Positions 35,300 through 48,400 of a DNA stretch of 64,000 nucleotides are shown one piece after another. Within the stretch, counting starts at the first letter, position 1, and each line of letters begins with the position of its first letter. The notes below the pieces were generated by a model that made no database searches, was not told the origin of the DNA, and saw only the letters and a list, made by a program, of their open reading frames with translations. The stretch is from Mytilus californianus (taxonomy: Eukaryota; Mollusca; Bivalvia; Mytilida; Mytilidae), in contig NW_026262679.1 in assembly GCF_021869535.1 (NCBI RefSeq), forward strand, positions 84,813,143 through 84,877,142, in the 5' to 3' direction. Both the position numbers and the translations under genes were made by a program.

Positions 35300-35550
35300 T
35301 TTGTTAGTGACCTTGACCTTTGACCCCAAAATCAGTGGGCTTTTTTTCTTTCCTTATATCTTTGATCTGTATAAGGTTCATTCCAATCAAGCAAGAGAAA
35401 CTGTTTATCCAATGTTTTCCATTTTAAGTAAGTAAGTAACCTGGGCCTTTGGCTTATGGACCCTAAAATCAATAGGCTTCTTCCCCTTTCCTTAATCGTC
35501 CATATGTATATGTTTAATTCAAATTAAGCAAGGAATACACCGAAACACAG
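35300..35550. repeat. Degenerate tandem pair with gaccttgacctttgacccc motif
   Basis: Two units of about 130-150 bp each carry aaaatcagtgggctt / aaaatcaataggctt followed by a C/T-rich stretch and caatcaagcaag / aaattaagcaag. Confidence 0.5.
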
Positions 35551-35594
35551 AATGACTGGGGACTGACATACAAAGTGATTAAATGAAATTGATA

Positions 35595-35835
35595 TTATAT
35601 AAACATTCCAAAAGAGGGACAAAAAATTCCAGAGGGACAGTCAAACTCATAGAATAATTGAAAACAAACTGACAACGCCATGGCAAAAAATAAAAAGACA
35701 AACAGACAAATAATAGTACAGATGACACAACATAGAAAACCAAAGACTTAGCACCAAAAACTGGGGGTGATCTCAGGTGCTCTGGAAGGGTAAGCGGATC
35801 CTGCTCCACATATGGCACCCATCGTGTTGCTTATG
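35595..35835 (-). repeat. Interspersed repeat family R2, copy in the B-MSH3 spacer
   Basis: It contains gacaacgccatggcaaaaaa, gggtgatctcaggtgctctg and ggatcctgctccacatatgg, which is R2 in reverse orientation. Confidence 0.7.
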
Positions 35836-36387
35836 ATTTTCTGAATTTACCTATATCAGGAATGCTCAAACCATATACTAAATAAATATTTTTCGGGAGC
35901 ATAATAATGAATTAATTAGATATATTTTTTCATTTCATAATATCATCATTAAATCATGTTTTTATGGATGCTTATAATCCTTCATATGTTAAAACTTTTT
36001 TTAAATACAAAAACTGATATTTATCTCCAATCAAGATAACATGGGAACCAAGTCAACTTCCATTTTTGGTCATTTGGAGCTAAAGCTAAAGGTAAAAATG
36101 CTTGAGCTAAGGGAATGAAAACTGTAAGGAAAAAATAATTCAGAATTATGTTTGTTAACAATCAATCGTTTTGTGATGTTAAAAAATCATAAATAGGCAT
36201 CATTTAATGTACTAAACATGGCTGATATATCTCTCAAAATTTTCTTAATTTTTTGTTGTGACCAGGATTACACTTCTTTCACATGTGTATGCCATCATGT
36301 ATTACTTTAAATTAGATCTTATCCAGATTTACTCCAATTTGTGTACTTGAGTAAAACCAAGAAAACAACATTTGAATCTAAAAATTG

Positions 36388-36393
36388 TTTATT
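36388..36393 (-). terminator. Candidate polyadenylation signal of MSH3
   Basis: On the minus strand AATAAA spans the last codon bases and the stop codon (CAA-TAA-A) of the proposed last exon. Confidence 0.4.
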
Positions 36394-36479
36394 GCATAAC
36401 AGAAGAATTTTGTAAAGTCTGATATAAAATTGTGGTGTTTTCAGTAAGGTAGATGTTCCTGAATTCTTCTTCTCTCTCT
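36389..36479 (-). CDS. MSH3: Proposed MSH3 last exon (exon 21)
   Basis: Exon 20 ends in phase 2 (LVTKR) at 37769, so one more exon is required. A strong acceptor (tttctttttttag) followed by 91 nt gives an in-phase tail, [16 protein letters not shown] and on to a stop, of about the length expected for the poorly conserved MSH3 C-terminus. AATAAA overlaps the stop (36388-36393). No homology was recognised in the tail, so the call rests on phase, acceptor strength and the polyadenylation signal. Confidence 0.6.
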
Positions 36480-39400
36480 CTAAAAAAAGAAAATATTGCA
36501 GTTATTTTCCATTGTTTTTCAACATGATATAGCAGGTTGTCATTAAAAAGGACAACAAATAAAAATTAAGTGAAGAAATTTATCCTGACCCAGCCGAAGA
36601 CAAATATCAAAGATATATGATAAGACAGCATATAACTTGTTTTGAGCTTGCTTTAAGTCTTTGATGTTCCTTGATATTTTATTAATTCATTTTATTTAGA
36701 TTGTATCTCTGTATTTGTCATTTTAAATGTTGTAACTAAAAACACTCAGATTATTGAGTACTGAGAAAATTAGTTTGATCATGTCACTTTGTTAATGTGA
36801 CTGTCCCAAATCAGAAATCTAGACTTTGGGTGTCTGCCATTAACCGGTATTAGTATATTTTTGTCATTCAAATAAATTTGGTGTTTACAACAGATCTTTT
36901 GTATTCTAAGATAAATTAACTCACTGCTCGTCTAGACTCAAGGAAATTTAGTGCTTAACATATGTACACACTTTTGTATTGTACAAGACCATGTTGACCT
37001 AAAGATATCTTTTTTGTTTTTGTGTTTTTAGGTTACTGTCTTATCGTCAAATATACTACTATTAAAAACACCAAAAGTGACCAATGGTTTAATGATTCAA
37101 ATGTAACATTACTGAATACAATTACTCCTTGTCAAAAATCTTATACATTGTACTTAACATATTTTTGGTTAATTTACATATTTCTAAACTTGCCTGCCTA
37201 TTCATTTGACAGTTGTTGTTTAATTTTATGAAAAATGCATGAATGTTAAAATAAGGAGATGTGATAGGATTGCCAATGAGACAACTATCCATCAGTTCAA
37301 ATGATGAAGATATTCATATATTCTTTAAAAACAACATGTTTAACCCCACCGTCTTTCTGTGCCTGTCCCAAGTCAGGAGCCTGTAGTTCAGTTGTCGTTG
37401 GTTCATGTCTGTCATATTTGTTTTTCGTAAATTGTGTTGTTATAAATTAGGCGATTAGTTTTCTCAATTGAATTGTTTCATATTTTTCATGTCTGGGCCT
37501 TTTATAGCTAGCCGACCATACAATATGGGTTTTTCTCATTGTTGAAGGCTGTACGGTTGCCTATAATTGCTTACATCCACTTCATTTGAACTTTGGTGGA
37601 TAGTTGTCTCATTGACAATCATACCACATCTCCTTATTTTTATTTTAATGGCAAACCATTTATGCAATTTAATAAATCCATATGCATGTTGTTAAAGTAT
37701 ATGTTACAATGAACTTGAGAACTGGTGATTAGGATCTCAACATTTTGTTGTAATAAGGCCAGTATTACCTCTTCGTAACAAGCAAGTTATGAAACTCCTG
37801 AGATTTTTTAGCTGCAGTATTTAAAATGTCCTGAGGTATTGATGCCAGTCTTGCCACATTTAATCCATAACTTTTCCCAGCACAGCCACTGACAAGCTGG
37901 TACAAAAATGTCACTGCATTGGAGCTGTCCTCGTCACCTTTAAAGAACACAAAGCATATTGACTTGTTATATAAACTAACAATAAATTGGTAAGAATTAC
38001 ATTTAAATAGTCATCTGTTTGTCATCCTAAACTTTAATAAAGATCTTCTCCTCTGAAACCACTAAACAGATTCGAACAAAATTGTGTGTAAATGTTTCAT
38101 GGTATGTCTAGTTTAAAAATTGTATCTGAGATTTTAAATTGTCATCAAAAATGACCATTTTTGTCGCTAAAAAAAAACACAAAGGTGTATCACTACAGTT
38201 TTTGGATTATATTTCAAAATCTTAATCATTAAGAGCAAAACTGATATGGAAACTGATCTATCTACTTTTTCTAAATAAGAAAAAACTCATTTTGTAATTA
38301 TTATCCCTGAATGGACAATTTTTAGCAAATTTCTACAGTCTTTGGCTTTTATCTTGAAAACTATAACAGAGAGAGAAAAACAAATGGTAAAAATGTCCAG
38401 CAAGACAAGATCAAATAAATCTTCAGTTATTGTATATTATTCAATAATGTTTTTTAGCCTTTTTTTGCATTTTTGTTGAAAACTATATAAGAGAAACTGT
38501 TTCAGCAAAATAAATCACAAATGTTAGATCTACTCATAAGTAGAAATTAGCAAAATAGTCTGGCAACTACTTATAGGAACTATTGCCGTCAATGACAATT
38601 TTTATCAAACTTTTTGCACTTTTGGTGAAAAACTAAAGTAGATAGAGACAAACTGTTAACAACAATTAAAGTGATCAACAAGATGAAATCAAGTAGTCAG
38701 TTGACTCTTTAAGGATGTTTTCTTATATTGTGTATAACTTCTTGTCAAGATATTCAGAATCCTCTGGTTTTATCCATGTAGTGCCATTTAAAAAAAATTG
38801 GCTGGCTTATCCCTACTTTTCTTTTCATAGTTTTATTACATATAGTTTAAAAAGCCATTCATTTGTGAAAATTAAAAAAAATCATTGTTATTTTTCCTAG
38901 GTTTTTAAAGACAAAAGGTGCCAATGTTAAATGTTTGAAAAATTTAGCGAGAATCATTTCCCTCCAAATTTTTATTGTCTTATATCTCAAAAAAAAAGGA
39001 CACAGAACTTTCATGTTTTTCTGATTTTTTAGTTCCATTATTTATATACTATCAATTTATAACAGTCTTTTAAAATAAATGTTATGCTGAAACAGAGCAA
39101 GCCATCATCCTTAATGGATTTATTGCCCTTAAATTAATATTTTTGATAAATTTAGTGTTTTGACATATTATCTTAAAAACTATAACAGATAGACTGAAAC
39201 TTTGAAAAGCAAAATTGATCAGCAACCCAAATAATTCAGTTTGATTCAAATAATCAATTTACTCCCTACAGGAGTTGTTGCCCCTTAATCACAATTTTAA
39301 CAATTTTTTTTTTTACTTTTTGATGTTATTCTTAAAAACTGTAATGGATAGACAAAAAACTATGTTCACAAAAAATTATCAGCAAAATTAGATTTTGGCC

Positions 39401-39752
39401 TACACTGTTTCCATTCCACACAAATATTCTTGTTGCACTGTATCAGTTTTAAGTAAAAAAAAAAAAAAAAAAAAAAACAACAGGTAAGCGATTCATGCTC
39501 ATTGTAACCTCTTCTTTTCTTATTCTCAACTCTACAGAAATTGGCACCCATGACTAAACATATTTTCACAGAAGACTTATTCCACCAATGTGGTGTCGTA
39601 TAATACACAAAAACTCACCTATTTTACCTGAGTCTTCATTGACCATAAATGACATGTGATGATTCTGCACTATATTTGGATACGTCTGTTCTAGTTCTGA
39701 TAATACTGGGTAATGCGTTACAAATAACGTCAGACATTTAACCTACAATATA

Positions 39753-39812
<60 letters not shown>

Positions 39813-42800
39813 TGCCTATAAATAGCAGCACATGACATACAAATCTATGGGAGTGTGGATTAATCAGTACAGAGCATCGTCCTTTTTATCCTGTAATATT
39901 GGCCAATGGACGTTGCTAACTTCAACTACCAATTTTGTAAAAATCTTGAACTTCATCCAAATTATGTATTATTTTAAAGGCAGCTAAATTCAAGTGCAAC
40001 ATATACATTGAGCTGCAAAAGTTTCTTATCATCTACATCCGATTTCACCTGGATAGATGCACGCTTGATAAAGCTAGTTAGTCTAGCGAAATATTGCGTT
40101 TAATTTCATCATTTTGTAAATATTTTAAACATTCTTATATTTACATACTAAATAGTGTGTTAAAATTACATTGTTAGGCAATCTATATATATATATATAT
40201 ATATACGTAATTTATTCCATTCATTAAGTCAAGTTTAGAATGAATATGGTGGCGATGTAGTTAATTTCTCTCACTGAATTCTCCCAGTGAATTTCATCTT
40301 ACAAAAGTATGCAAAAGATCTTTTACATATTTTATTCTAATATGTTTGATGATAACTGATGTTTATTACACAATTTATCAGAATCTATTGCAGGAAGAAA
40401 ACGCAACAACAGTTCTTATTGTACTAAGAAAATACCTGTTTTATAAAATAATCCAAAGAAGCATAAGCTATTGCTACACCGTCATGTGTACTGGTACCCC
40501 TGCCCAATTCATCCAGTATAACCAAAGATCTTGGTGTAGCTTTTAACATTATGTCAGAGGCTTCCTGTAACTCTACCATAAATGTACTTCTGCCTTTGTA
40601 AATCTCATCTGAAGCTCCCATCCTGTGGTTAATATACGATACTAATATTTCTAGTAGATTTTTATCATTTTTATTTCAAACATTTTCATAATTATATATA
40701 AAAAAAAGGATGAATGCACACAATACTTTTCACCAGAGTAAATATATTTTAATCGCTTAGCTGTGTTAATAATTTTGGTGATTGTTCATTCTTCTAAAAT
40801 AAGGTAAAATGTTTTTCAATTCTCATTTCTTGTTTCTTAATAATAGTACCTGGTTTGTGTGAAAGTATATTTCTTCCTCTCTTGGATGAGTTTGATTTTT
40901 TGATTTTTTTCAAAAACACATTGATACAAATATAAAATTAAGAAGAATTAGAAAACTGTTTCATTTTGTATATTATCCAGTCTGGTGCAATCAATTAGTT
41001 AAGAATCATGGATATCAGATCATTGTTTTAGCAGATATAGAGGATTCTTTAATATCCATTGGAAACGAATTTTAATGGAATTTTCCTACCCTTTGTATAC
41101 TGAAAACGTATTTTGGGGTTCAGCCCTTTATAGCCAACTTTCTATTGATTTATTTTCACTTACTTTTGTAATTTTGTTGATGTATTATAATAGAGAATAT
41201 ACAAGTTGGACATATTCACAACGATTTTATATTAATAGAAATAAGATGTGGTATGATTGCCAATGAGACAACTCTCCACCGGAGACCTGTGTTGCCTTCA
41301 ACAATGAGCAAAACCCATACTGCATAGTAGGCCCTGAAAGGGCCACTTCCATGATTTTTCTTCTTGCCAAAATCGCACAAATAAACAGCTCATAAAAATT
41401 AGTCTACAGTACACAAAACTTCAAAGTTTTAACCCAGTTTTATTAACTTTTGATGAAAGTGACCAATCTTCCAAAATTTTTCTTTGTGATATCTTGTAGA
41501 TATCATCCTTAATATGACATCTGCTGACTACTAAGATCCATAGGTATTACAGCTACTTGTTTCATAATTTATGTAGTATCTATCAATCTATGTGATATCT
41601 TACCTGGTGTAAATAGCATCCACAATTCCCATTTCTGCTGATTCAGCAGGAACATAAGATCCAATCTGTGTAAGGATAGAAATCAGAGCTACTTGTTTTA
41701 TATAAGAACTCTTCCCTCCCATATTTGGTCCTGTGATTATCATAACCTTAGTCTCATTTGTCTGAAAATAAAAATTAAACTGATAGCATGAATATCTTAA
41801 ATCTATTTATCAGACATGGACAAAAACAAAATATATCTGTAAAGCTAAATCCTGGCCATAAATACTGTAAACCAACATATTTTTGTTGATACTTTATTTT
41901 GCATTTAGCCCATTCTAACTTACTTCACGGCTAATTATATTAGGGATTTTCTAATTTTTATATAACAATAGATTAAAGTTTTACCGTACATATTCCCAAT
42001 GATTTATTATCATGTTATTTTTCTACTCAAGAAAGTCAGGAAAAATAAATTGCTCATGAAAATAAGTTGGTTTACAGTTGCATGCATGCAGGTTTACAGA
42101 TGATTTTCATTTCTGAATTACACAGTTCACAAATCAAGTTAAAATATACTAGGTCACTGATCACCATATCATGTCAGGTTTTCTTTCAGTCAAACACTGA
42201 TGCCAATACGGTTTGAGCCTTGACTCCTCATGACTAGAGTAGCTAAATCTAACAAATTTTTATAGTATGTCACTGTTCAAAGGTAACCGGTTTACTTTGA
42301 GTTTTTTTTCCCACTAATAGCCAATAATCAATAAAACAATCAAAACCTTCATTCAATAAATCACTACTTCAGACCATTTTGGACAGGTTTAAACAGCCTT
42401 TTTTCAAATTTCAAAGTTTGAAAGGCAATTTTTTCTATAAATATTTGAAATGTTTCACATAAAATACTGACTTTTTACTTATTTGTAGGTAAGTTTATCT
42501 AGTTTATGTTTTCATTTTGAGTGGTTTTTATTTTTTTTAATAATCTTTTCTGCTTTCACAAATGACTGGTAATGAAGTTTACACATCAAATTAATCATTA
42601 AAGACAGTAAGGTAAAGAAAACCTGCATACTGTTTTGTCTTTTTTAGATTTAAAAAAAACTTAATTGAGTACACACAAAATGTTGATATACCTACAGATA
42701 TATTGGTATTATTTGGAACAAACTGTTGACTTCCTTGTAAAATCTGTTGTATTACTGGATGTTGTCCTTGTTCAATGTTTATACAAACTTCATTCTCCTT

Positions 42801-45452
42801 TATTTTCGGCCTACAATTTACAGAATTCTTACTATAGAAAAATTGCATGTTGAAAAGTTCTAAGATAAAAGCAAGACTTTTCATGATTATGTGTTCTCCC
42901 CAAAAGCTTCCTATTAAACAAAGAACTTTGAAATACTATCTTCTTTCTAGAAATTATAGTATTACATCTGTAACACAATCTTCAAGAAATTCATTTCAAA
43001 TAGCATTACTATCAATGAATATAGAATCACATTACCATGGTGTTAATAGACTCTGCATGGATAAAAAACCCTGTGACGTTCATGTCTTAAAAAATTTGAT
43101 TTTCATACATCTTCTGAAAGCATATGCTTGTAACAATATATGATCCTATCATGCTCCTATCCAATTGCTTACTTTTAGCTAAAACACAGCATATTCCTTT
43201 AAACAATATTTACCTTAAACTTTAACCAGGAAAAATTGTTAAAACTTTTATCAAGTTTGTAGATTAGTATTTAAATAAATTCACAATGATTTGCAACAAG
43301 CCATAACAAATTTGCCTAACATACCTACAATATCCATGTAACCTAGCCACTAAGGATAGGGAAAATAAACAGTCTAATGTAGCTATGTGATGAACTGCTT
43401 TCCTGTACTTCTGGTAATCATCCTCAAACCACCTGGAAAATAATAATTTGGTAATCAGCCCTATAATGATAAAACTTGAGAAAAGATTTCAAATGAAAAA
43501 GTCTACCAATGAAAAAAATTTGGCTTAATATATCCGGTACTTTGGTAATACATGTACTATCATTCAGTTGTGTTTTTCAAATTATTCTTCTCCTTGCAGT
43601 TCTTTTCCATAAAATCAAAATAGTAGTAATTAGTCAGATTTCTCCATGGTCATTCTGGGTACTTTTCCTAACAATGATCCCAAGGTTATTTTATCAGGAG
43701 AAACGTTCATGCTACAGTTCTGATAAACATTTGAAAACATAGAATTTCTTCTTTCTGCATGTAGATTCCACTAATTCTATAGGAAGCAGCTTTTTTAACA
43801 CATTGTTAGATCACTATTTTCTGTGAAATTACCAAAAGGGATATTCAAACTCATAATTAAAGTAGGCATGATTTAAAATAAGAATGAAATAAATTGAGAA
43901 AGCAGATGATTGGTGAATACTTATTCTGTTAAAGTCAAATAAATAAAGAGTAGTAGAAGACTAGTCTAAGTGATAAATTGCAGAGAAAGTAAGGGGATGT
44001 AACTCTAAAGCTGTATCTTATTACAATACCTATTGATAAATCATCTCAAGTGCCTAAATGTATTTCCAAACATTAGCTGTTACCGGTAGTCACATTTTGA
44101 TTTTATGTTTTTTTATTAGTAACTACGTATCAATAAGTATCACTACATTTTAAATAAAGCAAAATTTCCACAATGTAGCTGCTACAGATCTACAAAATTC
44201 AAGGGTTAAAATTGACTGTCATGTTGAAGTTGATATAAATAGTAGGCAGAAGACACCACATGGATTCCTGTAAATTCAGAAATTGCTTCAAGGTTTTTAT
44301 TATTGCAAATAATGTTACTGGGTGATAATTGCAATAATAAGAACTTGCATTCTGATATCTGATACATATATCTGTATGCAGATTTACCTGAAATCACAAT
44401 AATAAATCTGGCACTTTTGTAATTTCTTCAAAAATGGCAATAATAAATGCAAGCAATAATTTCTGAATTAACAGTAACTAATTTGCTACAGTTAACATGG
44501 TTCAAATGAACTTAATCATAAATCAGGCTGTTAATTTTCTCATTTTAATTGTTTAACATTTGTCATGTCAGGGCCTTTTATAGCTTACTATACAGTATGG
44601 TTTTTGCTCCTTGTTAAAGGCTGTACAGTGACCTATAGTTGCCAAATTTTATGTAAACTGGTCTGTTGGAAAGTTGTCTCATTGGCAATCATACCACATA
44701 TTCTTATTTTTATATAAATATGCCTAAGAAAAACTTTACCCTAGGAACTGTAACCAAGCTTCATCACAGTCTTTCTTCAACTGTTCTCTTAGTTGATTTA
44801 GTTTCTTGTAAGTTGCTTGTATAAATGGAGGATGAAATCTACTAACTGCCTTTGTACTGCCAAGAAAAAAAAGTAACATTTTCACCTAAAAGACCATGCA
44901 AGACTCCATAGGTAATTATAGCCATTCAATATCCCCTAATAGTAATGCAGTATACTTCCTACATGCCTAATATATTACAATTTTCAAGAATAAATTACTT
45001 TTTCACAATTTAGAACATCCCTAAAAAGAGTTACAAAGTTATGGCTTCAAGTAATGAAAAAGTGACATTTAAACATAATAAAAATTTATGTAAAATCCCT
45101 GCATTTCCATAGATTTAGACTTGTGTATAAAGAAAGGTAACTACACTTAATATTTGAATTACAGAGAAAAATTACTTAAGACAAATTACCTGCTTATCTT
45201 CAGCCAATCAGTGGGTACAACATGTGACACTTTGTTTTTCACTTCAATTAAGTACTATAAAATAAATAAGTAAAAAAAATAATCAGTGTCTAATTTTCAA
45301 ATACTTTAACATATCAAAATCAAATCTAAACAGTACATAGCTATATTTTGATGTTTGGCTTTTTTTCTTCAATAATTGTAGATTTATAAAATATGTGCAA
45401 CTACAACTTAAATGCAAAAATTTGACATGCTGAAAATTGAGAACTTTTGATA

Positions 45453-45483
<31 letters not shown>

Positions 45484-48400
45484 GGGGGGCGCTGACTAAC
45501 CTAAGGGGGGGCACGCTCCAGTCATGCTTCAGTGATAACCTATTAAATCGAACAAATTTTTCCCACAAAAGGGGGGCCCCCTGGATCTGCCTATGGAGTT
45601 TGAATGTCCCTTTGGTATCTTTCAGATCTCTTTTTTTTAGATAGAATAGCTTGTCCCTTTAGGTGCAGTAGTTCAAATTAATTGAAACAAGCATTCTGAG
45701 AGTATCGCATGGCAAAACATAGTCCCCTACCAGTTAAAAATTCATTGTACTGGAACAATATGCTAACTTGATCTATAACTTGTCATGGCGTAAACTATAT
45801 AACAAATATCAAGTCAATATCTTCAAGCATGACGTAAAAAAGTGTGGAAAACTTACTATTTAAGTGAATTTTCTAAGTCCAAGGACCATAGCTCTGCACA
45901 AAATTATCAGAACGGAAAGTCAAACTTGATCTGTAACTTGTCATGATAAAACAATATACCAATTATCAAATCAATATCTTCAAGCATGACGAAAAAAAGT
46001 GTGGAAAACTAATTATTTGAGTGAATTTTCTAAGTCCAAGGACCATAACTCTGCACAAAATCATCAGACCGGAACAAAATTTATATTTGGTCTGTAACTT
46101 GTCATGATAAAACTATATACCAATTATCAAATCAATATCTTCAAGCATGACGGAAAAAAGTGCGGAAAACTGATTTGCCGGACTGACGGAAGGACAGACA
46201 GACAGACAGACTGACAGAGTACAAACCTAAAGTCCCCTTTGACTTCGTCGGTAGGGGACTAATAATGAAAAATTACAGACCAATTGAATTTTTAAGTAAA
46301 AGGTCCTCCTTAAGAAAGTCAACATTCCTATATAAAAATGTTAAAGCATCAGTGTAAAGCTTTTGTAATTAAATACTGAAAAGATCTTTCCTAGGAAAGA
46401 CAGGTCCCTGACCTCAGACCCCCCCTGAAGGTGTTGTTGTTTTTAAGAGGTGAACCTTATAGCCAGGTTGTTAATACTTACTTCAGTACCTAATACAGTA
46501 GTGTAATCTAAAGCAGGCTGTTTCAATATCAACCTGACAGTTCGTCTGTGATCTAACATTTCCTTCTCCACATCCTTTATCTCTTTTTTTCTCATCTGTA
46601 CAGTAGGAAACAGACTTTCATCAGAGAACAGATTAGTTTTCTCTTTATCCCTGTGCAATAAATTAAACTGTTTTCAAAAGATAGCAAGTATTTTTATAGC
46701 ATCAGAATTTAAACGTAATTAAGTACATGTACATGAAAGGCTAAGATTTGAATATTTATTTGCATCATTTTCATTGAGATGAAACATTTCTGATAAAGTC
46801 AGACAACATTTAGCATTTCATAAGCAGAAAAAAAACCTATCAAAACGAACCACACATTTCTGACATTTCCCTTATGCTATGTCAACAACAACCTTATTCT
46901 ATTCATAACGGCATTTGACTGGGTTTTTATTGTCGAGTTATAATGAAGCTATCATAAAATAAATATGAATAATTAAGAAGTCCAATTAATCAAGTACAAT
47001 TGTCATAATCAATACTAAGAGACATCAAAATATATAAACTCAGTGGTAAATAATTTTAGTATTCTAATTCCTTTCATCTGATTAAAGTAAAGATAATTTG
47101 ATACAAACCTGACATTATTTTCATGTAAATTATTTAACAAAGATTTAACATCTTCCAATAACTGTGGAATATCGTTGAGTATATCAGTGAGTATTTCTGA
47201 TGATAGTGTTCCATCTAACTGTTTAGTTATTAACTGGACATCTTCACTCCATTTAAGTAGAGACTTACATACGAAGAAAAATTCAAGTACACTACACTGA
47301 AATATGGAAAAATAAATATAAATGAAAATTTGTTGTCTTTATTAGGATATTACAGTAAAAAGACATGCATTTTACTTTTATTCATGTTAAATAAAGCTGT
47401 TAATCTAGGCCACATAAAATTTATTTTTCTTTGCCATTAATTTCTTATAGATCAAATCTTCAATATAAACTGTTGATGCAGAGATATGTCTCTCTACTAT
47501 GTACTTTTGAAAGTACATGCATTTATAAATTCAAATGTTGAAACTTAAATAGTGAAATCTTATACATGCTTAATTAAATGTACCTTTTTGAAATATACTG
47601 AACTGATTCCTTTTTCTAAGTCAGGTGTCTGTGCCAATGAACTTCTGAGGTGAGCAAGAACCTGTGTATTTTTGCCCTGTAGTAATTCATTTATTGCTTC
47701 CTGTCTATCTAAAATATGTCTGAAATGAAAAAAAATCTGATATAATTAATTGAGAAAATATTTTGATCGCCTTTAAAAATATATCAATCCAATAGTATAG
47801 TTTTATTGCATCAATATTGGTGAATATTGTCTGGGATAGATTTTTACATTGCAACAGCTTGCAAGTGCAATACATATTTTACGAGGGATAATATTCACCA
47901 AAATTCATTCAATAATCCTTTTATTGTATAGCAAAGCTTGAAAAACTATTTTAAACATATTTTTGTCGCTGATGAAGATGATAATTTTAAGGCTATATTT
48001 GAACTAGTGCAATATTAAACAATTTTCTATGCTAACTTTTTGTTACTCTCTGTGGGAAATATTATGTTATAACACAATAAAATTGTATGCTTAGTTTCCA
48101 CAGTCATACATGTAAAAATCTGTTGCATTATCATATCATTGGAATGAAATAAATTTATTCAATCTTAAGCCTCCTACACTATTTTTATTGGAATATTTAA
48201 TAAAGGGCGATGAACACTCAAATTGTCAACTCAATGTTAAATGAAATATATGTCAGGTGCAGATGTTCATGTACATGTAATTAATTCTGTATTATTCATA
48301 AATAAAATTAAAAGATTGACAAATTTTACTATAAATGCAATTTCAGGGGCCAAATATGACTTTAATCATACCTCCACCTTTGTCCCCTAGAATAGTTAAA

